Shown here piece by piece: positions 45,971-57,188 of a DNA stretch of 64,000 nt. The position numbers were made by a program, and so were the translations under genes. The stretch is from Diplosphaera chodatii (Eukaryota; Chlorophyta; Trebouxiophyceae; Prasiolales; Stichococcaceae): contig JAALGY010000019.1 of assembly GCA_032358165.1 (NCBI GenBank), forward strand, positions 1,736,001-1,800,000. Direction: 5' to 3'. The notes under the pieces were generated by a model, which was given only the letters and a program-made list of their open reading frames with translations, searched no databases and was not told the DNA's origin. The first letter of the stretch is position 1. Each line of letters opens with the position of its first letter.

Positions 45971-47515
45971 CATGGCAGATGCATCCAGGCAGAAGCGGCG
46001 GGTTGCGGTGCTGGTCTGTGGCATCCCGCCGCCGGCCGTGCTGGACAGCCAGGGCGACTACGGCGCCCAGTTCTCGCGGCTGCTGCAGCAGAAGTCGGCG
46101 GACGCTGAGGACTGGCGCTTCTGGCGCGCCTATGAGGGCGAGCTGCCGACAGAGGAGGAGCTCACAGCATTTGACGCCATCGTCTTCACAGGTGTGGTCC
46201 GCCTCCTGCAGGGTGAAAGCAGCAGCATTGAGGTGCAGGGGAACAACCGTCACACCGCGTGCAGGTGTGCTTCCACAGCAGCTGCTGCCATCGATCGCTG
46301 CTGGCAATGGTTGGCAGCTGTCCAACGCACTGAAATGGACGTGGGGCAGGTGGCGGCGGCGACGCCTTCAGCGACGACCCCTGGGTGGCCAGGGCGCGGG
46401 AGCTCGTCAAGGCCGCGCACCTGCGCAAGCAGCGCATGCTGGTGCGTGCGACACTGGCTCCTGCCCTGCACCGTGGCATCAATACCTTGCCACATCGCGC
46501 TGAAAGCAATAGCCAACTTTGGCGGACACTCTCACTCATCGTCACGCCCCAGTTGCCTCATTCCTGTCCACCGTGCAACGTCTGCAGCCGACCGCATCCC
46601 GGTCTGCTATGCTACAGGGGGTGTGCTTCGGGCACCAGCTCATCGCGCAGGCGCTGGGCGGGCGGGTGACAAGGGCCCCAGGGTGGGGCATCGGCGCCAA
46701 GGTCATGACCTTCGAGCCGGGTGGGCCGCGCTGACAGATGCCGCCTTGACAGTCATCCTGACGTTTTGCCGCCTTGACAGTCACACCGAGCAGCATTCGT
46801 CCTTCCTGCACTGCCCAACAGTACTGCATGGCTCCTAAAGGTTCTGAACCCTCCAGGCAGACGTTTGTTAAGCTTGCAGCTGCGTTGCAGGGGCTGCCCA
46901 GGAGCTGGCGGTACCTGATCTGCCTGGCAGTGCGGTCGTCAACGTCTCCCACCAGGACCAGGTGTGGTGGGATGCACAGTGCTAGCTTGCCGTGTTGATC
47001 CATGGCACGGGTATCGAGGTCCCGGCAGTCTGCAGGGCGCGTCAAGCGTTGGCAGGGCTGCCGCAAACAGTGTGTCTTGATGGTGCACTTCATGGTCGCA
47101 GGTGCAGCAGCTGCCTGAGGGCGCACAGCAGCTGGCGACGTCCGACGCATGTCCCATCGCCATGTACAGCATCGGCAGCCACATCCTTTGCATGCAAGGT
47201 GCCCTTCCTGCAGCGCTGTGCAGTGCTTCCAGCAAGTATGCTGTCACACCTGTCACTGCATACGCCGGCCCAATTGCGACATAAGGAGTATCCTGGGCCT
47301 TGGACGGTTGTATGTTTCGTTCCACGCCTTACCCTCTTTGCAGGGCACCCGGAGTTTAACAGGGACACCATTGAGAGAATAGTCGACAGCCACCTCAGCA
47401 AGCACACGATGGGGCAGCAGGAGCAGGCGCAGGCGGCGGAGTCATACGAGCAGCATGACCCGATGCGCGACTTTGCACTGCTGCAGCGGCTGTGCACAGC
47501 CCACATCAGGAAGTG
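45971..47515 (+). CDS. Class-I glutamine amidotransferase-like protein (gamma-glutamyl peptidase type)
   Basis: Exon 1 (45971-46190) gives MADASRQKRRVAVLVCG, GDYGAQFSRLLQQ, and FDAIVFTG. Further blocks are about 46351-46440 (DPWVARARELVKAAHL), 46618-46725 (GVCFGHQLIAQALGGRVTRA), about 46895-46965 (AVVNVSHQDQ), 47101-47200 (LATSDACPIAMYSIG) and 47342-47515 (GHPEFNRDTIERIVDSHLS, ending TAHIRK). The nucleophile Cys in GVCFGHQ and the His/Glu in GHPEF are intact. These stand-alone GATase1 proteins of plants include gamma-glutamyl peptidases (GGP1) that trim glutathione conjugates; I infer that type from the compact length (about 260 residues) and the absence of a synthetase domain. A longer in-frame start at 45714 would add a basic N-terminus that could be a transit peptide, but the TATA-like box argues against it. 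Confidence 0.85.
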
Positions 47516-47760
47516 ACACGCGGTGGTTGCTGATTACGATACTCGGTGACATACCCATACATGAAGTTGCCTTTGTATATTTTTCTGGGACGAGATGAGC
47601 TTGTACGGGGAGTTGTAGCCGAGTCTCAGCATGGGGTCGGCATTCAGGTCTTGGGTGGGTGTGCATTGTCGTCAAGGCTGTACACTGCTACTGTAAACCA
47701 TGTACAGTGCGGTCTCCATCACGTGCTCATCACTCCTAGTGTAGTGCCGCAACGGTACGC

Positions 47761-49210
47761 TCATGCATGCGTTGGCACGACGTGGAACAGGTGGTACACC
47801 TGGTCCTGGATGCTCCAGACGCCCATGTCCTGTGCAGGTAGCCAATAAGCAGCACGTCAGTGGGCACTGATATGTGCGCTGGGCCAAGCAAGCGTGCTCG
47901 ACTTGCAGCACGCTGAGAACCGGACAACATGCACAGCACAGGCATCGACTGTCCCAGACACCCTGCTTGCATTTGTGCTGGCCAGGGCAGGCATCCCGGC
48001 GTGTACAGACGACTGCACCGGCGCCAGCGCGGTGGTCACCTGGTCGCACACGGCGCACAGCACAGGGTGGTACTGCTCCTCCTCCGACGCCGCGCCCTCC
48101 GCCGGCTGGGAGTGGCTGCCCCTGCTGCGGCGGCGCTTGCCGCTGCCCGCCGGCCGCGGCTGGACGGATTTGGAAGTGTCCACCCTGCAGTGAGGTTGGC
48201 ACAAACGATAAGTGACGGTCCAGTTGCAGATGACGCGCGGAGCTGCTGTTGAGCTGGAATGCTGCGTTCATTCTCACGGGCGCAGCCAAGGGCTTGCACT
48301 GCGCTGGCTCGTCCTCTGTGTTCTGCGCCCCGCAAAAGACAGGGCGCCCACCCTTGCATGTGGCTGCTACTCCATATCAGGTTGACACGCGGCTCTGCGC
48401 ACACCTGCCGCCGGAGAAGCTGCGCAGCCGTGCAATGCATGCTTGCACACGGGAGCCCCTTCACAACGCAAACTTGCCGGCTGCGGTCATGCGGTCATGA
48501 GCTTGGGCACCGCAGCGTGCGAAGCAGGGTAGGGCCGCCGCACCGCACCGGCAGTTCATCACGAACATGGCGCGGAACTGCCCCTCCTCCTCCGCGTGCT
48601 GCTGGCAGTCCAGGCACACGGTCGTCAGGCACGCCGGGCAGCTCAGCACCGCGTCGCTCTTCCTGCCGGCCCGCAGCCCTGCCGCCCAGGCCTCGTCCTG
48701 AGCGGCGGAACCTCGCAGGTCGGAAGCAGGCGCATTGCAGTATGACATTATGCCTTACAGCTGGCTTGTCACCCATTAGACATGGCACGCTCGACGCAGT
48801 GCTGCCGAGCTGCTTCGCACCAGGACCTGCCGTCGAACCAGGTTCACTGATGGTTGAGGTTGGCGTGCATTGCAGGCGCCCACCTTGTCATCTGCCGCAG
48901 GGTCATAGAAGTCTGGCGGCGCTGTCTCCAGCCCCAGGGCCTGCTCGTCCTCGCTGCTGTAGTCCTCTGAGGAGCCGCCGCCGGGCTGCACCCACCAGTC
49001 GACGTCCTCTGGAGACTGCTGCGCGCCGGGCTGCGGCCGCGGCCGGCCCTGCTGCCGCTGCTGTTGCCGTGGGTGTTGCTGCTGCGGCACACCACCGTTC
49101 GGCGCAGCGCCATGCGAAGCAGCCGTAGCCCCCTTTCTGGTACTGGGCACTGCAGGTTGTGCTTCTGCTGTTGGAGGGTCGGACTGCCGCAACTGCGCTG
49201 CCGACGCCAT
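47761..49210 (-). CDS. EAPP: E2F-associated phosphoprotein (EAPP) homologue
   Basis: The long first exon (49210 to about 48885) is low-complexity and acidic: MASAAQLRQSDPPTAEAQ, then VDWWVQPGGGSSEDYSSEDE and PPDFYDPAADDK. The second block (about 48715-48540) carries the family signature SDAVLSCPACLTTVCLDCQ and FRAMFVMNCR, a zinc-finger-like CxxC...CxxC region. The third (about 48190-48010) is basic (SGKRRRSRGS) and has EEEQYHPVLCAVCDQVT, the second Cys pair. The last (47829-47761) ends VWSIQDQVYHLFHVVPTHA. In animals EAPP binds E2F factors and affects cell-cycle transcription; the function in algae is not established. All four CxxC elements are visible. It converges on the amidotransferase gene with about 245 bp between stops. 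Confidence 0.87.
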
Positions 49211-49889
49211 TGGGCTACTGTTGCAGGGGTGGCAGCCTTGGCAGCTGGCGACCGATACAGCAGAAGGGCTCGCAATGTCTTACATAGCAGATGCAGGCAG
49301 CGGAAGGTACTGTATGTCCCCAAGCGACAACTGGCGATGCGGAGAGAGGAGGTGTGCTGCGCACGCTGTGCAGGTGCAGCTCACCTCAGCTGCTGGCCAT
49401 GCGCGGTACGTAAGCTGGTCATGAGCACCAATCAGGAACGATGTTTGTACGCAGAGCGCAATGCGTTAATGCGCAAGATGAAGCATCTCCTCCATTCTGC
49501 CAATCACATCAAAGTCTGCATGCTGCGCATGTGCAACCTTGCATTTCCTCATCTGCAGCGTGACTCCGTCCACGCTCACCACACCTTGCTTGCACAACAT
49601 CACATTGGCTCCATAGTGCGCTTTGGTGCTCCGACGCAAGGCCGAAAGCTTAGGTGCAAATGCTATGGTGTTGCGCATTGCGCCAGAACGGGCCGCAGCA
49701 GCCAGCGCATGTGTCAAAATTCACAGATCACAGAGTGTGGCGCTTCAATGCTGAGCTTAAGTCGTCCATGAGCATGAAGGGGTTGTACGCATGGTACGCA
49801 ACCCCAGGCGACGGCTACTTGCGCAGCTAGTCGCAAGCGTCTTTTCGCCGCACATGCATCCTGCATGACTCCTGACAGCTGAAGGAGCC
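49211..49889. promoter_or_regulatory. Divergent intergenic region
   Basis: It lies between the starts of the EAPP gene (-) and the EEP gene (+), so it probably contains both promoters. Open frames here have no domain. No clear TATA box is seen. Confidence 0.35.
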
Positions 49890-52800
49890 ATGCCGCCAGC
49901 GGCGGCTGACATGAATCAGCCAGTGGGCAGTGAACAGAACGGTGACCTGCCGAAGCCTGGCGAGCTCCTCCGCCTGGACTTCAGGCGGCCAGGTGCATCA
50001 CCTGCGGATGGCGCTGGCTGTGCAACTGACCCGATGCGGCCGTCTCCGTCAGGCAGCATCCGCCTGGTTCAGGTGGGCATCGCAGCCGGCACAGATACTC
50101 TTCAGCTTGGCACTGCAACGTGCCGATTCTCCTACGGGCACCAGGTGTTGTAAACGCTTTTGCCCATGGAGCAGCTCCTCAGAAGAATATTGGCCTGCAT
50201 CGACTGCCCTGCAGTGGAACATCGAGCGCGGCTACAAGCTGGCGGCGGTGGTCGCCGAGCTGCGGGGGTGCGGCGCGGACGTCATCGCGCTGCAGGAGGT
50301 GGACGTCGGCTGCGACCGCAGCGGCGGCGAGGACACCGGCAAGCCTGCTTTGACGCCTCTACTCTGGGCCGCTTTTATGTCTCTAGATGCTGGACAAAAA
50401 AGCATGCTGGACAAAAAAGCATTCGGACTTCAAAGTCCAAAGAGGTCTGCTTTTCAATGTTGTACCAACCCTGAGCGGCCTGGCATTTCGCGGTTGCAGG
50501 GCGCCGCATCGCGGAGGCGCTGGGCATGAACTACGTGTTCCTGTGCGAGTTCGAGGAGCTGCGGTCGCCGCTGCGCGACGCCGCGACGCAGGGCGGCGGT
50601 GTGCACGGCAACGCCCTCCTGAGCCGCTTCGACATGTCAGACGCGCGCGTCATACAGCACAGGTGCGGCTTGCACCTGGGATGGCCTCCGTACCAAACAA
50701 TCCTCAACATTTCAAGAGCAAGGAAAGCTTATTGCAGAGTTAATGCTAGCCTGTAAATCAACAAGCAACGCTGGTCCTTTGCCGACAAGCTACGATGCAG
50801 GCGAAACAGCCTCAAGAAGCTGCAGTCAGCGGTGTAATGCGTCAGAGTTTAATAATACAATTTCGACCTACATTAGGCTGCAAGAGCTGTCGCTGCGTTC
50901 AGTTCCGGCTGTAGTCAGCGCTGCTGCATGTTCCCTGACGACCGCCAATGCCAGGTCATTTGAGCCGTCCTGCTCTGACGGGTCGTGCGCGTGCGATGCC
51001 GCTGCAGCAGCTGCCCAGGCCTCCGCCTGACCTGCCTCCGCACGCCGCTGGTCACAGTCCTCTGCATCCGCCTCGCCAGCAGCAGTGCCCTGGTGCCGCT
51101 CCGCATCGCCATCCGGCAGTGCTGACCCCGCTGCCTCGCCGCTGGCCGACATTCTGCTGGCTGGCGAGCTGCTGCTGCTGCTGCCGGTTGCAATGGCACT
51201 GCCGTCTCCAGCATCCTGCCTCGCATTGGAGCACGGTTGCGCCAGAGGGGTGCCGACCGCCGCCGCCGCCGGCCGCTGCGGCGGCGTGCCCAGACCCCGG
51301 GGCGGCGGCCCGTGGCCCGCTGCCGGCGTCGCCGCCGCCCTCTGCGGGCTGGCGGCCGAACTGGGCTGCAGACTCTGCTGCAGGGTGGGCGCCGGGGCAT
51401 GCCTCACGGCGGCGCCCGGCCTCGGCAGCGCGCCCGCCGCAAAACCCTGCCTGGTCGCCTGCTGCTGCTCTGCTGCATGGCCGCCGCCGCCGCCGGCGCC
51501 GCTGCCGCCGCCGGCCCTGTCGCCGCCGGGCTGCCTGGCTTGCGCCGCGGCGTCACCGTTTGGAGACGGCGGCGTCAACACGAGCGCGGGCCCATCCGCG
51601 TGCGCGCGACAGCAGGCCGCCCGCACCACCGTGCCGCCCAGGCCCCGCCTCGCCGCCATGTGCTCCGCTGCACGTGCCAGTATCTGCAGGCAGAACTGAC
51701 AAGAGGCTTATGCCTTGCACTTGTCGGGCAGTTCTGAGACCAGACTGTTCCGATATGCGCAGCTCAGCTCCTGCTGCGACCCCCCACAGACTGTTGCTTC
51801 GCTGCCATGCCGGAGGGGCCTTCACCAGCTGGCTGAAGCACTGTGTGCACTAGTAGTGCCCGCGCACTTGGCAGGCCAGCCATGTCGGTGGCATGACGGC
51901 GCAGCGCAGCAATCACAGCCGCGTCGGCCGGGGCCGGCGGCGCCGCGGGCGCCAGGTAGATGGTGGTGCCGTCGTAGTCGGGGTAGCTGTTGGCGGCGGC
52001 CATCCACAGCAGCGAGCCGCCGATGGCGCGGCCGGCCGCGGCGTGCTCGCCCACGGTGCTGAGCACCTGTGGGGTCATCGCACCGAGCGCAGCTTACACA
52101 GACTGCTGGAATCCTGGGTGAGCTTGGCTGACTGACATGCGTTGCAGCCATGGTGGGCCAGGAATATGGCTGTATTTTACCAGCAGATTGCTCGGCGAGC
52201 AGTGTCCATCGCAACTTGCCGAGTAATAACAGAGCTCTTGGCTGGGCCTGACGCATGATAGCCATGCTGTGCGTAGCTATGAAGTAGCCGTCCGCGGGCT
52301 TTTAGTGAGCCAGCGTACAGCTATAGAGGCACATCTCAGTGGATCACTGTTATCCGGGCTCACCTTCTGGAAGAACTCCTGACGCGCTGTGCCAGAGCCC
52401 TTCTTGCCGAATTCGGCCAGCACCACCGGCTTGCCGATGTGCGCCGCAACATCCACATGGCAGTTGACCCAGCGGCGGGCAAAGCGCAGCTGCGCCGCAT
52501 CGTCCTTGCCCTGTGGCAGGGACACTCAGGCTGTGCTCCAGGTTCCGGCTACAAGAGCAGTCCTGAGCCTGCCCAATGTATCACTCGGCTTCTGTGCAGT
52601 TCGCGGTCCAGTTGCGGCATGGCGCTGCTGAACTGCCTGCTGCCGATCGCTTCAACGTGCAGCACACAGTGGCGCTGTGGAGTGCTCCATGTTGGTGAGC
52701 GGCCGCCGCAGCGGGCGCAGCGCACCTTGAGCCAGCTGTCGGGCCACAGGTGGAAGGACGCAAAGTCGATGTGGCGGCCGGCCGAGTTGCGCGCCCAGTC

Positions 52801-55800
52801 GCACCCCGTCGCCAGCACGTCGAAGGGGTTGTCCTGGATCAGATCTGCAGGTGGCAGGTCACCATGATTCACTGTATAGGTATCATCTCGACAACATGGC
52901 GACGGCAGCTCGTGTGCTGCCATCTGCCACCTCGGCTTGCGCTGCGCAGGAGGTTAGCGGTCGCACCTGGGGTGGAGGACCCCAGGAATCCCTCGGAGTC
53001 GTAGGTGACCAGGTGGTTGTGGTCCAGGCTCTTCAGCGACTCAGCCGTCTCGTTCAGCCAGCCCTGCAGCAGTTTGTACGTCACCTCATCTGGTCCTCGG
53101 GCATCAGAGCGCATGCCTCGAGGCAGGGCCCTGCAGCTGGGTGTCCTTTTCGGGGACGTGCTCATGTGCTGTGGTTGGGCTGACTTCTTGGTCGGCAGTC
53201 ATCGCACACGGCAGCGCTGGCTTGCTCGCCTGCAATGTGGCGCCGCTGTAGTCCCCGTTGCAGCGCGGCTCGTTGGCGAGGCTCCAGGCCATGATCGTGG
53301 GGTCGTCCCTGCAGGCAGGCACAGGCCGCTGGCTGCCGAGACACTGGTGTGGCGCAGTCGCTGCCGATCTGGTGCAGTGCGCCAGCAACCCCGTCACCGC
53401 CGATGGATGGTGCCCACGAAGCAGCAGCACCTGTACGTGGTGCCGGTGAAGCTGTTGACGCGCGCCGTGAGCGTGGCGAGGGTGTTGCGGAAGATGTTTT
53501 GCGCCCAGGGGTCGGTGTAGAAGTCCTCCGCGCGGGCGCAGCCGGGGTCCCCGCCCCGGGCAGCCGCGCTCCACTTTGCATACTGCACATGTGACAGACA
53601 GTGACGTTGGTAATCCCTGGTCGTTGCGTTGGATTGCGTTGTAACTGCTCCTTGCGAGAGTGAAACTGCTGGATGGTGCTGGCGCCGCAAACACTGATGT
53701 GGCCGCCTGGCCAGCCCCCAGGCCAACATGCCGGGCTGAGATCGTGCGGACGCACACCTGCGGCATGCCGCCGTAGTCGCCCCAGTAGTTGACGAGCGTC
53801 AGGATGACCAGGATGCCGCGGCGTCGCGCCTCTGCTAGCACGTAGTCCAGGCCCTCGAACACGTGGTCGTTGAACTCGCCTGCACATGGCGGCAGTTTGG
53901 GCAGCTGTCACACACCCTGCTTGCTCCGGCTGCCAAGCGGCCAGATGTGTGTGCATGCTGCCATGGTCAGACGGCTGTTTTCAGCTGGTTCCGGGAGTGC
54001 AGGAGGTGCTGTCAGGACATGTGCTCGAGCTGCTCAAAAGCAGCGGTGATGATCCTCGTGCTGTGCACCTGGGCGCGGCTGCAGCGCGTTCCACTGCGCC
54101 TCGCCGTCGTTGAAGGCCCAGGTGCGCAGCACCGTCAGCCCTGTAGCGACCATGGCGTCCAGCACCTCCGTCACCTCGTGCCGCAGCGACGGCTCCGCCG
54201 CCCGCGTCTGCACCCGACACGCCAACCCTGACTGGTGTCAGTGCCGCAGTATTGCGCGCGAGCAACAGGCCTGGCATGCTGTCTCGCGGTCGTGGTGCCT
54301 GCTGCTGCTGCACCAGCGGCATGAGCTGCTCCCAGTGCTTCACCTTTGGGCTGATGCTGGATGTGCTTGGCATGGCAAGGGCATGGCAACATGCCCTCCC
54401 TGTGCCAGATGTTCAAGCAGCAACGGCGGGTTGCAAGCTCGCAAACATGGCGAAGCTGGGACTGCACTCGCCATGCAGTAGTAGGTGTTGGCGCCGCAGA
54501 AGTAGAAGGGCATGCCCCGCAGCGTGAACCCGCGCCCATCTTGCGCCACCCTAACAAAGTCTGGCGTCGCCATGCTGGTTGAATCTGCAGAGTCTGCTAC
54601 TACGGCGTCTGTTTCAAACAGCTTTCTCAATGCGGATCCAAGGCTGCTGCATGTTTCTCAGTTGCAGTGCGAGCGATACAGGGGCACGGGGTTCGGCAGG
54701 TGATCTCACTCGGGAGAAGTTGCAGACGCCAACTGCAACGTGCTCTGCCGCTCCACTGCTCAGTGCACTTCTGATGGCTCCTAGCACCCGTGTTCAGATA
54801 GCAGCATGAAACGTACGGTTGCAGAGCTGCACCTCGCCAGATTGTGGGACTCGTCGAGGATCGTTTCGGCTGCCCTGGGGCAAAACCGTCGATGCTGGGC
54901 GGTCTTCTGTGAGGACTCCACTGCTGTTGCATCCAACAGCCCTAGTCGGCATGGACAATCATGTGCACATGTGACGCCTGCCGCCATGCAGGCAGCACCC
55001 GGTGGACTGGGAGGCGCCCAAGCACGCGCTGGCGGCGCGGGAGCCGCGCCACGGCCGGCGGGCCGCCCTGGCAGCCACGCTGCACACCCCCGCCGGGCCG
55101 CTGCTGGTGTACAACCTGCACCTGGAGGTCTGTCCGCTGTCTGACGTGCCAGGGCGAAGGGACTGCCCTGCCAGAGACTCCGCACTATCGTTGAGCATCC
55201 TGAGCCTGTGGCAGTGCGAAAGGTGCGCCAATCAACAGCAGTATGCAGGTGGTGCTGCCAAGCGCGCAGTTGGGCGCTGATATGATCAATGCAGAATGAC
55301 CGATCTGGACATCGACCAGCAAAGCGTGGTACACGGCATGTTGTGCTGCCAGCAGCACGCTTGAGCTTCAGCTCACGTCATGTCCATGCTCTGGCTTGCA
55401 GGTGTTCTGTGGCATGCTGGCGCGGGTGTCGCAGTTTGCGGATGTCGTGCGCGACAGCCGGGAGCAGCTGCGGCAGGCGCGCTGCTGACATGCTCGAAGA
55501 TGCCTGGCACAGGGTTGCCCGAAAGGCTCATGCAGCATTAGTCTGCTGTCTTGCCATCTGCTTGCACAGCAATCAGTGCATCGAAGGCCAGTGGAGAAAC
55601 CCCCTTCTGACTTAACTCAAGGTCGTTCTATGCTGAGCAACCGCCAGACCCGATACACACCATGACGAATGGCACACCCAGCATGCACTCTTGGCCAAAC
55701 TCGCTGCGGTGCGTTCAACATCGACACCGTTGCCAAACCTTGCTGCAGGGCATGTTCCACCAGGCGGTGCTGGCGGACCTGAACACCATGGCGCATGGCG

Positions 55801-56650
55801 TCGCACGGCTGTCGCGCCACTACTGCTGCGATGGCCAGCGCTTCCGCACCCTGGGCCAGACGGAGGCCGAGTGGTGAGCGCCCCTGCCTGCCGCCGAAGC
55901 AGTGAGCTGCGGCGTACACCTGCCTTGGTGAAGCGCTCCTGAGTTTAGGGCTTCCTGACTGGTTGTCATATCATTGGGTCGTCACATCGCACCGCCTACA
56001 CGAGCTGCTCAACACTGTGCCGCTTCCGGTAGCTGACAGGCTGATGCGGCCGAGCATGAAAGTGGTTTGATCGAGTCACAGGTGGGACCAGAACGTGCTG
56101 GCGGTGCGCGACCCCAGCTTCCAGCCAGCGACTGATGCTGCGCGGCCGGCAGATGTGCCCGACCCCGAGCCCAACCCCTGGCTCCTGGAGCTGGGCCTGT
56201 GCCGGGGCGTCTGCCAGGATGTGTTGAATCCAGGTGAGTCTGGTGGGCAGCTGCATCGTGTCACAGATAGAGTGGGAGCAGATCTTCCTGCAGAGTCGCA
56301 TGCCACTGTTCTTTTCCTTGCCACGTCTATGTGAAATCAGACTTCGCGACTCACAGATGTGATCAGCATAAGCAAGGGCATGCATGCTCAATTTGCAATG
56401 CTTCATCGTGACACAGCACTACTGTGACACCCTGTGGTCTCCCACTGCAGGCTTTGCGGACCCCTTTGACGTGCGGCGGGACGTGACGCTGGACAACCCG
56501 AGGTACCGGGTGTGGGGCCGCCCCCTGATGGCCGGCAAGCTGGACTGGGTGCTGCTGCGGCGGGCGCGGGTGGTGCACAAGGAGACGCGCAATCTGGATT
56601 ATGGTGCCAGCGACCACCGGCTGCTGCTGGTCGATGTGATGCTGGACTGA
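49890..56650 (+). CDS. Endonuclease/exonuclease/phosphatase (EEP) family protein
   Basis: Eight exons join in perfect frame: 49890-50072, 50215-50338, 50500-50662, 54992-55127, 55402-55476, 55749-55873, 56082-56233, 56451-56650 (385 codons plus stop). Motifs run in family order: IRLVQ|WNIERGYKLA, DVIALQEVDVGCDRSGG (metal-binding Glu), ALGMNYVFLCEFEELRSPLR, NALLSRF, LVYNLHLEV, QAVLADLNTMAHGVARLS, and C-terminal DYGASDHRLLLVDV (catalytic SDH). EEP enzymes cleave phosphodiester bonds in DNA, RNA or lipids with Mg2+; the substrate here cannot be told. Introns 2 and 5 appear to use GC donors (G|GCAAGC at 50339 and CAG|GCGCGC at 55477). Intron 3 (50663-54991, 4.3 kb) contains the whole antisense GH5 gene. 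ATG 49890 is the first in frame; ATG 49911 is possible. Confidence 0.87.
50868..54573 (-). CDS. GH5 endo-1,4-beta-mannanase with long low-complexity tail, nested in an intron
   Basis: Minus-strand exons start MATPDFVRVAQDGRGFTLRG, PFYFCGANTYYCM (54573), then about 54212-54070 (LRHEVTEVLDAMVATGLTVL, RTWAFNDGE), about 53881-53760 (VFEGLDYVLAEARRRGILVI, LVNYWGDYGGMPQ), 53580-53430 (FYTDPWAQNIFRNTLATLTA), about 53308-53230 (MAWSLANEPRCNGDYSG), 53098-52965, 52846-52728, 52515-52368 (VVLAEFGKKGSGTA) and about 52065-51853 (GGSLLWMAAANSYPDYDG). The acid/base Glu in ANEPR and nucleophile Glu in LAEFGKK are present, as is RTWAFNDG. The family hydrolyses mannan backbones, for example in cell walls. A last exon (about 51686-50868) adds some 270 Ala/Gly/Ser/Gln-rich residues and ends SDSSCSLM, which fits a CaaX prenylation box. 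No signal peptide is visible at the chosen start; ATG 54630 would add 19 residues. Confidence 0.85.
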
Positions 56651-57146
56651 TGCCAGATTTGTTGTGCTTCAAATCTGATCTTTCTTGGCGACAGCAGGCC
56701 GCCTTCTCTATGTTTGTGCGGCATGCATGGCTTGCTGCCCAGTGCAACTGACTTACCAAATAATGCAGCCGGCTTCAGGCTGGGTCCCAGGAACATTTTG
56801 TGAAGCCGGATCAGCACCTAACCCTGGATTGAGCCGCCAGCCTGGCCCCAGTTCGCAAGACGAGGACACGGCCATGCCATCCCCAACGAGTGGATTGTGC
56901 CCGATGTAGTTTTCGCTTTTGCGCATTTGGAAGGCCTGTGTACCCCTTCCGCAGTGATCAGATGCAAGCACGCCGACGGTGCAACTCAGTCATCGACCCA
57001 GTGGCTCAACATGGCCGGATTAGGCCCAGCTGAGGATCTTCTTCCGAGACCACAGAAACTGGGGCGAAGCTGAAGATCCTCCTACAAGATAGAGCCCGAG
57101 CCCGCACCGACAGTCACAATTTCCTTCGCGCCGCACTCCAAGCTCC
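56651..57146. other. Intergenic, no gene seen
   Basis: Spacer between the EEP gene and the glycine-rich-protein gene, both plus-strand. It contains a near-repeat AGCTGAGGATCTTCTTCCGAG / AGCTGAAGATCCTCCTACAAG (about 57028 and 57068) and is probably 3' UTR plus promoter. Confidence 0.4.
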
Positions 57147-57154
57147 TTTATATT
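57147..57154 (+). promoter_or_regulatory. TATA-like box of the glycine-rich-protein gene
   Basis: TTTATATT lies about 40 bp before the ATG at 57189. If used, it gives a 5' UTR of only about 10 nt, so either the UTR is very short or this element is incidental. Confidence 0.35.
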
Positions 57155-57188
57155 GACACATAGACCTCAGTCTGCCGCTGCGCCCGCC

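Noticed and set aside
50948..51853. Long plus-strand Pro/Ala/Arg-rich frame (301 codons)
   Set aside because: It is the shadow of the low-complexity tail exon of the minus-strand GH5 gene.
57020..57095. Short duplicated motif as a transposon end
   Set aside because: Two similar 21-bp blocks are present but no terminal repeats, target duplication or coding region accompany them.
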